A stretch of 64,000 nt of DNA from Paulinella micropora (taxonomy: Eukaryota > Cercozoa > Imbricatea > Euglyphida): positions 142,160-206,159 of the forward strand of contig BJOX01000215.1 in NCBI GenBank assembly GCA_009731375.1. Direction: 5' to 3'. Under the pieces are notes generated by a model that did not search any database, had not been told where the DNA came from, and saw nothing but the letters and a program-made list of their open reading frames with translations. A program made the position numbers and the translations under genes. Shown in pieces: positions 1 to 12,100 of this stretch. Positions within the stretch are counted from its first letter, which is position 1; each line of letters begins with the position of its first letter.

Positions 1-139
<139 letters not shown>

Positions 140-149
140 GAAGAAGAAG

Positions 150-660
150 AAGGAGATCAATGTGCGAATACAGTTGTATTTTTTATTAATAGTACGTTTG
201 TTCTTGACGTACTGCCGAAAAAAAAATTGAGGGGAAGGAGTTCAAAATTTACAAGAAAGGCTAGAGAATCCGCTTTGACGTGCCGTATGAGGATATATTT
301 ATAGTCTTTTAGCGTCTATCCGTGGGTCGATGCGCTGTGTGGCATGACTCCATAGCGCATACTATTTGCAGAAAGAAATCAGAAGGTGTATGACGAAAAT
401 GCTATTTCCTTCATAAAATCGGGAGGGGTACTGTAGGCATCACCCCCTGATAGCCGGTAAAAAGTATCTTTTCCTGGTGACAGGTGCACCAGCTTGTTTT
501 TCAGTATTATTTGTCCGGATGGGACCTGATGCAATTTTATTCCTGGTCTGTTGCAGTTTTCCTTTTTTGCTTCACTGAGCTAATATAACGAGACATCATT
601 CTCATCTTTTGAGGACTGTGTTTGGTTGTATTACAGACTTTTTACGAGCTATCGTTGGGG
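150..660 (+). repeat. Left copy of an inverted repeat that brackets the PKS gene
   Basis: The reverse complement of this stretch matches the segment at about 44306-44800 over most of its length. The best part is 401-660 against 44306-44545, sharing blocks such as the one ending CGAGCTATCGTTGGGG at 645-660 and GAATGATGTCTCGTTATATT read on the opposite strand. Similarity weakens toward 150. The sharp end at 660 (44306 in the partner) suggests an element boundary. By eye the copies are clearly diverged with several indels. No coding capacity is seen. It could be a dispersed non-autonomous element that happens to occur in opposite orientations. Confidence 0.6.
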
Positions 661-708
661 GCATTACAGTCAACGTTTTGTTGACATGAACAAACGAAAC
701 AAATATGA

Positions 709-1345
709 TATGAAATGCTACCGCGCATATTGCCAAAAAGCAATATTAATACTAAAATGTATGCAATATTAATATTGAAAAAAACTATTAATATTGCCAA
801 AAAGCAATATTAATATTGAAAGTGATGCAATATTGATATTGAAAAAAAGCAATAATAATATTGCCAAAAAGCAATATTGATATTGAAAATATTGAAATTG
901 ATGTAATATTAATATTGCTAAAAAGCAATATTAATATTGACATCGATACAATAATAATATTGAAAAAAAAGCAATATTAATATTGCATAGAACCAATATT
1001 TATATTTAAAATATTGAAATTGATGCAATATTAATATTGCAAAAAGGAAATATTTCCAATTTATTAATATTGCATAGAATCAATATTTATATTTAAAATA
1101 TTGAAATTGATGCAATATTAATATTGCAAAAAGGAAATATTTCCAATTTAATAAAAAAAAAATTGATGGGACTTAGAACTGACTGATGCATGGCCACCAG
1201 TGAGAAATATTGAAAAAAGAATTAATCAATATCTATCGAAAAAATATTGATTTTTTCCAAAACCAGCAGCAAAATCTGCTATTTAAAATCAATATTTTCT
1301 TCAATATTAATATTGATTTTTAATCAATATTAATATTGATTTAAA
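709..1345. repeat. AATATT palindrome-rich satellite
   Basis: About a dozen copies of a unit built around the palindrome CAATATTAATATTG, spaced by A-runs such as AAAAAGC. Some larger units repeat: the block around 993-1045 recurs at about 1080-1135. The tract is extremely AT-rich and has no coding potential. Confidence 0.85.
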
Positions 1346-1377
1346 ATTAATATATTAGAATTCCGCGTAGTGGAAGG

Positions 1378-1645
1378 GTGGACACAGACAGAAAGAGACA
1401 AACAGACAGAGGCAACAGACAGACAGAGACAGACATATACACACACACACACCCACACACACACGCTCACACACAATCACACAGACACACACACACACAC
1501 AGACACACACGTGCACACACACACACACACGACTCTCTCTCTCACACACACAGACAGGCGCCGGCACTAGAGGCAGACAGACAAACAGACACACACACAG
1601 TCACACATGTACACACACACACATGTACACACACACACACACCAC
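1378..1645. repeat. CA-rich compound microsatellite (ACAC/ACAG)
   Basis: Alternating ACAC and ACAG runs interrupted by short TCTC and GTAC segments. The long open frames here are translations of the repeat (Thr-His or Val-Cys runs) and are not genes. Confidence 0.95.
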
Positions 1646-2767
1646 CCATCACGGCTAAGTGCTAGAACTCCATACTGGCCGTGGCGATGTCGAAAGACTA
1701 CGTTGTCCTCAGTACAATCCCTAACCACGGAATTGTGTTGTGTTAGATGGGTTTTTTTCGACCCTTGTGTGAATTTGCCAAAACCTTTGCCCCCCCTGTG
1801 AATTAGGCAAAACATCCTGACCCCCCTGTGAAAATTACCGAAAAAAAACACTTTCAAAGAAATATGCCGTAAAAGTTGATTAATGATTCAGAAGAAATTG
1901 AAATAAGCACAATTCAGGCCAACCAAAATTTATTACCCTCGCGAAAATCCCGCGAAAAAGAAGGATGAAAAATCTGTGGACAGTACTTTGGACGACTCTT
2001 CATTCTGCTTTCTTTCTCGCTCTTTCTGCCTTCTGTCTGTCAGTCTTTCTATGATGAAACAAATTTGTATAGGGAAGTCTCAGGGAGTATTGAAATGATT
2101 ACAATGACTAATTTCAAGGGTCTTAAAATGACCAGAAAATCAAACCCATATAATATACGTGCAATATACATAGTTATGAATACAAGCAAAAAAGAATAGT
2201 CAATATGGCAATATAGGCTGACAATAATTATGAGCAAGTACGTATGGACAAATAGTAAGTATAACATGTTCATGTATGGGCAGGAGCAGATGCAAGTACA
2301 TACATAAGCAGTGAAAAAATTCTTCGCATATAAGTGACGAGCCAAACAATTAGGATGTGAGATAAATTATGTCTGGAGATAAATACCAAGAGCACAAAAT
2401 GATTGAAGAAGAAAGTGTGAGGGAGGTAAATTAAAGGCAAATATGCATACATAAGCAGTGAAAGGGATCTGTACATAAAATAAGGAGCAACAAGGAGTAT
2501 GTGAGATGACAGGAGATATACACGAGGGGTACCAGGTGTATCAAAAAAGACACATGTGGGGGAAGAAAATGAGAGGTAAATAAAAAAACACAGTAAATCC
2601 AGTGGCGCAAGAGAAACAGGAAGTATGTACAACATGGAAAAAGGGGCAAGTCAAGCAGTACAAAGACAAGGAAGAGGAGCAACTATGAGACAAGAGAGGG
2701 AATAAGAGAGAAAGACGGACATTAGAGTACATTTAGAAGAAACCACTTGTACAGTAAAGGAGAAGGC
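1646..2767. other. Intergenic stretch, no gene recognised
   Basis: Only short open frames without recognisable motifs occur. Two near-copies of a CCCCCCTGTGAA-type motif lie at about 1790-1835. A short direct repeat, CATACATAAGCAGTGAAA, appears near 2300 and near 2447. I see no RNA gene. Confidence 0.6.
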
Positions 2768-3004
2768 TAGCTATTCTTTCTTTCTTGCTTGCTTGCTTGC
2801 TTCCTTCGTTCCTTCCTTCCTTCCCTCCTTCCTTCCTTTCCTTCCTTTCCTTCCTTTCCTTCCTTCCTTCCTTCCTTCCTCTCCTTCCTTTCCTTCCTTC
2901 CTTCCTTCCTTTTCCTTTCTTCCCTTCCTTCCTTCCTTCCTTCCTTCCTTTCTTTCTTTCTTTCTTTTCCTTTCTTTTCCTTTCTTTTTCTTTCTCCTCG
3001 TTTC
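2768..3004 (+). repeat. Polypyrimidine (CCTT)n tract upstream of the PKS gene
   Basis: Almost pure C/T on the plus strand, mostly TTCC and TTTC units over about 235 bp. It ends about 100 bp before the proposed PKS start codon. Long polypurine-polypyrimidine mirror repeats can form triplex DNA; a regulatory role here is speculation. Translations of the repeat (Pro-Ser-Phe-Leu or Lys-Glu-Arg) are not genes. Confidence 0.92.
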
Positions 3005-3101
3005 GTTTCTTTTCTGTCTCTCTCATGTACACCGTTCATTATTGAATCTGTTGTGCTAGGAATGAATCGAAGGTAATAACTCTTGACCTCCACTACCTCC
3101 A

Positions 3102-3164
3102 ATGGACACAGGTAAACATCAAAGAAGTCTTCTCTTCTTTTACTATTGTTATTTGTCTGTGCAG
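3102..3164 (+). other. Proposed first exon (10 nt) and 53-nt first intron of the PKS gene
   Basis: ATG at 3102 opens ATG-GAC-ACA-G, followed at 3112 by a GTAAAC donor. A T-rich tract leads to the acceptor GTGCAG ending at 3164. Splicing completes a Gly codon and gives [17 protein letters not shown], the normal start of a ketosynthase. Without splicing, the KS frame upstream of 3164 has no ATG before a TAA at 3113. The exon-1 frame is closed by TGA at 3084. A longer upstream exon structure cannot be excluded. Confidence 0.6.
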
Positions 3165-6100
3165 GCATTGCTATTATTGGTATTGGGTGTCGTTTTCCGG
3201 GCGGATGTGATGATTCTTTCTCTTTCTGGGAATTTCTTATCCAAGGAGGAGATGCGATCACTCCAGTGCCCAAAGAAAGGAGCGATCGCAGTATGTATGG
3301 GGGATGGTTGGGTGACCTCGACAAGTTTGATGCTAAATTCTTTCGACTTTCCCAACACGAGCTCAAATTCATGGACCCGCAGCATCGCGTTCTTCTAGAG
3401 GTATCGTGGGAAGCACTTGCCCATGCAGGATTCTCGCGTGAATCCATTTCTGGCACTCGCACGGGAGTATTCATGGGGATCTCTGGAAGTGGCCACGAAA
3501 TTCTCTCTAGTCTCCTGGGAGTCAAAAGCGTTTTCACTGCCACAGGGGCATCTCGGTCCATTGGTTCAAATCGCATATCTTATTGTCTCAACCTGAAGGG
3601 TCCAAGCATGAGTGTGGACACTGCCTGCTCTTCTTCACTCGTCACTGTGCATCTGGCTTGTCAGAGTCTACGTTGTGGTGAATCCGACATTGCTCTTGCT
3701 GGCGGAGTAAATCTAATGTTGGACCCTGACCTCACAGAGCACTTGGAACGAGCAAATTTCTTGGCACCGGATGGACGTTGCAAACCGTTTGATTCGCGTG
3801 CTAATGGTTATGTGCGATCCGAAGGCTGTGGTGTCATTGTCATGAAACGTCTTTCAGACGCTCTTATGGCGAATGATAGGATTCTGGCTGTGGTTAGAGG
3901 GAGTGCTGTCAATCAAGACGGACAGACAGCATTACTCACTGCTCCAAACGGACTCGCGCAGCAAGATGTCGTTCGCAGCGCGTTAGAAGATGCAAAAATG
4001 TCCCCATCGCAAATAGATTTTGTCGAAACTCACGGAACCGGAACTGCTCTGGGAGATCCCCTTGAAATTGACGCTTTGCAAAATGTTTTTGCAGGGATTC
4101 GAACAAAGCCCATAGTTCTGGGAGCTTCAAAAAGCAACATGGGACACTTAGAGATTGCCGCTGGCATTACAGGACTTATCAAGGCTGTGCTGGTTATCTT
4201 GAACAGGGAAATGCCTGCAATACTTAATCTAGCAGTTGTTAATCCTCACATCAAACTTCCAGCTACGACCCCTTTGATTCTGCCTGCTATGTCATACTCC
4301 TTCAGAGACCGCATGAATACTCTGAGAGGAGGTGTCAGCTCCTTTGGGTTCGGAGGCACGAACTCTCACGTTATATTAGAAAGCCCACCTGGAATGAAGG
4401 ATTTCAAGTTGAGCTGTTTACAAAAAGTTCACAAGTGGAATCATGATATATTTCCTCTCTTGCTCAAGTCGCCTGCTCAACATTCTTCACCAGGAGCAGC
4501 CACAGATTTGATATACGATGTGAAATGGGATGAACAGCCACTTTCTCCTTCAATAAAAGCTCCCACCGACGAGATGACAAAAATTATAATTCTCGTCGAC
4601 CAAGGAGGATTCGCACGCTCTCTTATGGACATACTTAGGAACAGCGGAGGAAGAACAGTTGTACAAGTTGAGCATGGGGATCAGTACACAGAGGAGCCAG
4701 CCGAGGGACGCTATGCGCTCCGTGCAGAGTCCGCAGGTGACTTCGGAAGGTTTTTTGAAAAGCTGAAAGCACAAGAGAGTGCTCCTACGCACTTCGTGCA
4801 TTGCTGGGCTCTAGACATGTCGGACCCCACAGATCAGTCCCTGGGTACGCAGAGTGCTCTGTACCTGATGCAACAGATAGCGGCTGCAGGGTGGAAGAGC
4901 TCTTCATCGGTTTGCTTCGTGACGAGTGGAGCCCTTTTAGGCCAAGGACGGCCGGACCCTTCGTCTCTCAGAATCGCACAGGCCCCGTTAGTGGGCATGG
5001 TGAAGACGCTGCAGATCGAGCTGAGGCAGGTGATGGTGCTGGCCGTGGATGTAGACCCTGGTCGAGCGGTGGACCGCGAGGTCGCGCAGGCCGTGCTGGA
5101 CGAGCTTGCGGCTGCTCGCAATCGAAAGAGCGCGGAGCGGCAGGTGATGTATCGCCGAGGCACCCGCTACGTGTCCAGGGTACAATCGGTGTCGGCAGAC
5201 AAGTCGAGGCGTACAGTACCGCTCCGAGGCGCCTACGCGGTCAGCAACTCAGCATCAACCATCGATTCTTTGGTGGTCACGCCAACGGAACGACAGGAGC
5301 CTGGGGAGGAGGAGGTTGAGATCGAAGTGCATGCGACGGCGCTGAACTTTCATGATCTTTTGAGTATCCTGAAGCCTGAGCTTTTTCCGGAAGAAGAGCG
5401 TCACCTGGGAGGCGAGTGCAGTGGAGTGGTGGTCGCTGTGGGCGCAGAGACACGCGACGTCCGCGTGGGCGACGAGGTGATAGCCATCGCCAAAAAAAGT
5501 TTTGGCTCGCACGTCGTAACGCATCACAGTCTTGTGATCAAGAAACCGTCCACACTGCCTCTGGATGTTTGTGCGAGCATCCCTATCGTGGCGTCGACAG
5601 TGGAGTTTTGCTTGAACTGTGTCGGGCGGCTGCGGAAGGGACAGTCCGTCCTGATCCATGCGGGGACTGGAGGTGTGGGTCTGACTGCGATCCAAGTAGC
5701 CCAGAAAATCGGCGCGGTAGTGTACGCCACCGCGGGCACTGAAGCAAAGCGCGCTTTGTTGCGTTCACTGGGAGTGGAGAACATTTTTGATTCTCGCTCG
5801 CTGGACTTTGCAGGCCAGCTCATAGCGAAGACCAAGGGCAAAGGTGTGAACATGGTCTTGAACAGTCTGGCCGGTGATTACATCCCCGCCAGTATGGGCG
5901 TGCTTGCCAAGGGCGGCTGGTTTCTGGAAATCGGCAAGACGGGTTTGTGGACCGCGGAAGAGGTGGCCAACTTCAGGCCAGACATCCGGTACGCCATCGT
6001 CGATATTGCAAAAATGTCTCGAGACGACGCGTGGGTGGTGCGTGGGATGCTGGAGACACTAGTGGTTGGTTTCGAGACTGGTCGCTTCCAGGCCATTCCA

Positions 6101-9100
6101 GTGCGCAGGTTCGGTCTGCAAGACATCACGCAGGCCTTCAAGTGGATGCAGCGTGCGCGACAGGTTGGCAAGATAGTAGTGACGCACCCAGCGAGCAGGC
6201 CGCACATCCGCGAGGGCGGGTCGTACCTGTTGACGGGCGGTCTTGGTGGCCTGGGTTCGGTGTTCTGCGACTGGCTGGCGGGACAAGGCGCAGGGGATCT
6301 GGCGCTGACGACCCGCAGGAAGGAAGCCGATCAGCAGACCGCAAAGCAGCTGCTAAACGTCGGAGAAGCGGGTTGTAGACTTCGGGTCTTCACTGCCGAA
6401 TCTGAAGACTCGATGCAGATGCGAGCAGTCGTGACCTGGCTTCGACAGCATCTGTCCACGGGTGTGAACGGTGTGATGCATCTTGCAGGGCTACTGGATG
6501 ATGCTATGCTGGTCGATCAGACTTGGCGCAAATTCGAGCGAGTGTACGGTCCCAAGATCGCTGGTTCTTGGATCTTACACAAGTTGACACGTACGATGAC
6601 ACTGGACTGGATGGTCCTGTTTTCTTCTGTGACTTCTTTTCTGGGCTCTCCTGGCCAGGTCAATTACTCAGCGGCGAACTCTTTCTTGGATTCCTTGGCA
6701 GCTTTACGGGTCCTGGAAGGGCGGCCGACACTGAGCGTGCAGTGGGCGGCATGGGAAGGAGTTGGGATGGCTGCAAACGAGGACACAAAACGTGGAATGG
6801 ACGCGTTTGGATTCTTTTATTTCAAACCATCCCAAGGTATATCAGCTTTCGAGTTTTTGTTGCGTCAGCAAGCCGTGGAGGCCTGTGTCGTCTCTGTGGA
6901 TTGGCAGAAATATACAAAGGCAGTGGGTGTGCAACCTTTCTTATCCAAGGTCTACAAGGAAGAGAAAAAGGCCAGCAAGGCGAGGTTCGATTTTAGTAGG
7001 ATGCAGGCTGGTGAGCTGAAGCAATCAATTACATCGCAGGTGAGCGCGGCAGTGTGCCGCATTCTGGAGACTGATAGTATCGATCGAGATCAGCCTCTGG
7101 CATCGGCGGGGATGGATTCCTTGATGGCGGTGGAGCTGAAAAGCTCACTTGAAAACCTGTTCAGCGTGGACTTGCCTGCCACTATGGCCTTTGACTATCC
7201 GACCGTGGCAGCGCTTTCGGAGTTTCTGTATACGCAAGTTCGAGAGAGCCCTGGTCTGGGTGAGGCAGACACTGTGGACATTAAGAGCTTCGGAGACGCT
7301 TCCGCTGACTTGATTTCTTCGCCGATTGCCATCATAGGCATGGAGGGTCGATTTGGAGGCTCCGCTAACGTCGATGAGTTTTGGTCGTTCCTTCGTGACG
7401 GACGAGACTGTGTGACAGACATTCCTCAGTCCCGTTTCAATATTTCAGACATTTTCGATCCGAATCGCGGTGCCAGTGGCAAGACATATTCGAAACACGC
7501 TTCTCTGCTTGCGGGCATCGATCTTTTCGACGCTGATTTTTTTGAAATTTCTGGTAAGGAGGCACAGGGTCTGGACCCGCAGCACCGCATGTTGCTGGAA
7601 GTTTCTTATCATGCTCTCGAGTCGGCAAATATTTCACATTCTAAGCTGATGTCGTCCAAGACAGGCGTGTTTGTCGGTATTACCACTCAAGAGTACGGAG
7701 AGCTGGGCAGAGCTGCCTTTGCGCATCATACTAATCGGTACATTGGGGGCACTGGTACTAATCTCAGTTTTGCCGCTGGCAGAATATCCTTCACACTGGG
7801 TGTGCAAGGACCAGCTCTCAGTGTTGATACTGCATGTTCTTCCTCGCTTGTGGCTCTGCACCTCGCTTGCCAAGCGCTACGCCATGCAGAGTGTGACCTT
7901 GCACTGACTGCCGGAGTAAGCTTGATCGTCGCTAGAGAAGCCTTTGTCATTCTAAGTAGCTTAGATGCTCTTTCACCAGATGGAAAATGCCATACCTTCG
8001 ATGCCGCCGCCAACGGCTACGTGCGAGGTGAAGGCTGCGGAGCTGTGTTTCTGAAGCCTCTCAAGGAAGCCATGCGCGATGGGGACTCCGTGCTGGCGAC
8101 TATTGCAGGGACTGCTGTGAACCATGACGGACGCAGCAGCGGTCTGACGGTTCCGAATGGGCCCTCTCAAGAAGCAGTGATACGTGCGGCGCTAGCTATG
8201 GCGAAGGCGAAGCCAGAGGACGTGCAAGTGGTCGAGGCACACGGAACGGGGACCAAACTAGGAGACCCCATCGAGGTTGGGTCTCTAGCGGCTGTCTATG
8301 GTGTGAAGGAACGTACTTCTCCTTTGATCCTCGGTTCTGTCAAGACAAATATTGGTCACTGCGAAGGCGCGGCCGGAATGGCAAGCTTGCTGAAGATGGT
8401 TTTGGCGCTTCAACATGATCTCATTCCAGCACATCTCCACTTCCGGAAACCGAACGAGCACCTGACGGACCTGAATTTGATTCCTGCGGTGGTGGCCACG
8501 AGAAGCATGCCGTGGAAAGCTCATTCGGGTCGCCCGAGGCTGTGCGGGATGAGTTCCTTCGGGATGTCTGGAACGAACGCCCACGTCATACTCGGAGATG
8601 GCGTGAAAACCCCGAAGCGAGGTGACCCCGTGAACTTCTTGTATTTTGCGATGTGTGTTGATAGGTTTGTGTTGCCCTGATGATGATTTTTGGCGTGGTT
8701 GGCAGTGTCTTTGTCGCTCATGATGCTTGTGGTGCTTGTGATGGCCGCTTATGTAGGTTCGAGCGAAGCGTCGTGGCAGCTCTTTTGCATTTCAGGCAAG
8801 ACGAAAGCGGCTCTGTTAGCTCTGTCGGAGAGCTACGTGAAGTTTCTGGACGAGCTTCCCAACAATCTGCAACACCCTTCATTGTCGGAGATCTGCCACA
8901 CGGCTTACACGTGCCGCAGCCACATGCGCTTTCGGCTTGCTATAACCGTGTGCAGTGTCGCAGACCTGCGCGCACAGTTGGTTGAGTTCTTGCGGTCGGA
9001 AGGGGAAGCTCAGAGCGAGTACGTACAGTTTGGCTCCAAAAAGTACGGCCAACAACAACAGCGCGTGGGTTTTCTGTTTGGCGGAGAATGCTCTGCACCT

Positions 9101-12100
9101 TCGAGCGTGATGAGCGAGCTGTACCAGACGCATGCAGTCTTCCGGCAGACTATGGACGAGTGCGAGGACGCGATGCGGTCTGTGGACAGTGGCGTGTCAC
9201 TGCTAGGATGGCTGAAGGAGTCGGGCGACTCGGCAGAGGACTCACCCTTGCTGCAGGCAGCGAGATTCGCGGTCGACTATTCGATGGCTGCGGTGTGGTT
9301 GTCTATGGGGGTGGTCCCGTCGGTAGTGATGGGGCACGGTGTGGGCGAGTACGTGGCTGCTTGTGTGGCCGGCATCTTTAGTCTGGAGGACGGCTTCAGA
9401 ATGCTCTTTGCTCGCGCGCGCTGCAGCGCAGACGAGGCGGAGTCGGTGTTCGGTGCGTTGGACGTCGACTTTGCGTCCCCTCAAGTAGAGCTGATTTCCT
9501 CCGTGACAGGACGTGCTCACCCTGCCGGAGGTCCATCTCTGTCAGTGAAACATTGGGTTGCGGAGGCGAAGTCCTCGGACCAGTTGACAGACGCACTGGC
9601 CGCGGTGTTGTTATCTGCGTGTTCGGTCTTCATCGACATCGGAGCCCGAGGAAGGCTGCTTCAGTGTCTGTCCCAGCAAATACAAAAGTCGTCTGCCCAA
9701 CATCTTTTGTTAGCCGGTGACCGTGGCAATGGCCTCAGGCAACCTTTGCTCCAGAGTCTTGGCACTCTGTACGCACAGGGTCTTTTGGACTTCCGCCTGA
9801 CAGCGCACGAGGGCAAACAGTCGCAAATCAGGAAGGTGTCTCTTCCACTCTACCCGTTTCAGCGAGAGCGCTATTGGGTACCCGCAGGAAAAGTCCGGCG
9901 CACCGCAGTCTCTGGTGAGCAGGTGCACCCGATGTTGGGTGAGGAGCAGCGAGTGGCAACGTCGGAAGGCTCTCGATACTTTGGGACGACACTGGATGTC
10001 CGCGATCCAAGTTTGGCTTGGCTGGAAGGGCACTGCGTGGCTGGGACGGCCATTGTTCCGGCCACGGGCTACTTGGAGCTTGCTGTGGCCGCTTCCGAGA
10101 AGGTCTTCGGCTCCCTGGCGGTGGTGGAGTCTCTGACTATTGCTTCTCCGCTGGTGGTATCCGTGAAGGCCGCGACAGAGGCGCCTCTGGTCCAGGTCGT
10201 TGTGGACCAGCTCTCTGAGGCCTCTCCACAGTTCAAAGTGTTCAGTTTTCCCCAAGGTTCAGACAAGTGGGTCCAGAATGCAAGCGGGGTTTTCAATCCG
10301 GCAGCTCGAGTATCGGGTCCGACAGCTGGCTGGGATCCGATGCGACACGTGAAGTCCAAGAACTTGTCTGCCGTACCTGTGGATCAGTTTTACAATGGTC
10401 TCTGGGACTTCGGACTTCAATACTCAGGGCTGTTCCGAAGCGTCAGCGAGCTGTGGAAAAGCTCGCGCGAAGCGCTCGGCCACATCCGCCTTGAAGTCAG
10501 CGAGGACGATTCGATGCTGCAAATGGGAGTGGGCTTACACCCTGCTGTGCTCGATTGTTGTTCGCAAGTAGCAGCGTCCATGTTTGCAGAGACGAATTCT
10601 CTGTATCTTCCTGTCCGCATCGGATCGTACCAGGTGCACGCGAAAACACTAGAACGAGACTTTTGGTGCTTGGCCACGTGCGAGCGAGCACACGGAGAGC
10701 TCATTCAGTACCAAGTGCAGCTATTTGACTCAGTAGGCACTCTCTTGGCCCAAATGAAGGATGTGACATGCGGGAAGACAAGTGCGGCTGTGCTCTCGAG
10801 TCGATTTGCAGCGAGCTCTGCGGAAGTGGGGATGAAGGATTTACTGTACCAGACCCAGTGGCTGAGCAGCCCTCTGAGTGCCGGTTTTGCGTCGATTGAG
10901 AAAGAAGTAGGAGCCGTGGTCGTTTTCGTGGACGCGTTTGCGTCCCTGGGTTCGCACTTGCTGGATGCGCTCAAGAAAGGTGGAGCGAGGACAGTTGTAC
11001 AAGTTGAGCATAGGGATAAGTACGCAGAGGAGCCAGCCGAGGGACGCTATGCGCTCCGTGCAGAGTCCGCAGGTGACTTCGGAAGGTTTTTTGAAAAGCT
11101 GAAAGCACAAGAGAGTGCTCCTACGCACTTCGTGCACTGCTGGGCTCTAGACATGTCGGACCCCACAGATCAGTCCCTGGGTACGCAGAGTGCTCTGTAC
11201 CTGATGCAACAGATAGCGGCTGCAGGGTGGAAGAGCTCTTCATCGGTTTGCTTCGTGACGAGTGGAGCCCTTTTAGGCCAAGGACGGCCGGACCCTTCGT
11301 CTCTCAGAATCGCACAGGCCCCGTTAGTGGGCATGGTGAAGACGCTGCAGATCGAGCTGAGGCAGGTGATGGTGCTGGCCGTGGATGTAGACCCTGGTCG
11401 AGCGGTGGACCGCGAGGTCGCGCAGGCCGTGCTGGACGAGCTTGCGGCTGCTCGCAATCGAAAGAGCGCGGAGCGGCAGGTGATGTATCGCCGAGGCACC
11501 CGCTACGTGTCCAGGGTACAATCGGTGTCGGCAGACAAGTCGAGGCGTACAGTACCGCTCCGAGGCGCCTACGCGGTCAGCAACTCAGCATCAACCATCG
11601 ATTCTTTGGTGGTCACGCCAACGGAACGACAGGAGCCTGGGGAGGAGGAGGTTGAGATCGAAGTGCATGCGACGGCGCTGAACTTTCATGATCTTTTGAG
11701 TATCCTGAAGCCTGAGCTTTTTCCGGAAGAAGAGCGTCACCTGGGAGGCGAGTGCAGTGGAGTGGTGGTCGCTGTGGGCGCAGAGACACGCGACGTCCGC
11801 GTGGGCGACGAGGTGATAGCCATCGCCAAAAAAAGTTTTGGCTCGCACGTCGTAACGCATCACAGTCTTGTGATCAAGAAACCGTCCACACTGCCTCTGG
11901 ATGTTTGTGCGAGCATCCCTATCGTGGCGTCGACAGTGGAGTTTTGCTTGAACTGTGTCGGGCGGCTGCGGAAGGGACAGTCCGTCCTGATCCATGCGGG
12001 GACTGGAGGTGTGGGTCTGACTGCGATCCAAGTAGCCCAGAAAATCGGCGCGGTAGTGTACGCCACCGCGNNNNNNNNNNGTGTGCTAGCGTCAACATCT

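Noticed and set aside
709-1345. Replication origin or CRISPR array from regularly spaced AATATT units
   Set aside because: Spacing is irregular and units grade into each other; best described as AT-rich satellite.
1355-1665. Open frames over the CA repeat
   Set aside because: Translations of a microsatellite on both strands; no codon structure.
2733-3076. Open frames over the CCTT tract, including a 269-codon minus-strand frame
   Set aside because: Lys/Glu/Arg or Ser/Phe/Leu runs produced by the repeat, continuing as an antisense shadow of the KS1 exon.
3146-3164. PKS start at a TTG at 3146
   Set aside because: TTG is not a usual eukaryotic start. The ATG at 3102 plus a 53-nt intron gives the canonical KS beginning.
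8690-8770. Signal-peptide-like hydrophobic start ([13 protein letters not shown]) before the AT-like domain
   Set aside because: The run lies within the proposed 135-nt intron, recurs identically in three copies, and would split KS from AT. Splicing gives a normal KS-AT linker. A secreted AT-DH-ER protein makes no sense.
9710-10255. 181-codon minus-strand frame repeated in each module
   Set aside because: Antisense shadow of the AT/DH coding sequence; its repetition only reflects module duplication.
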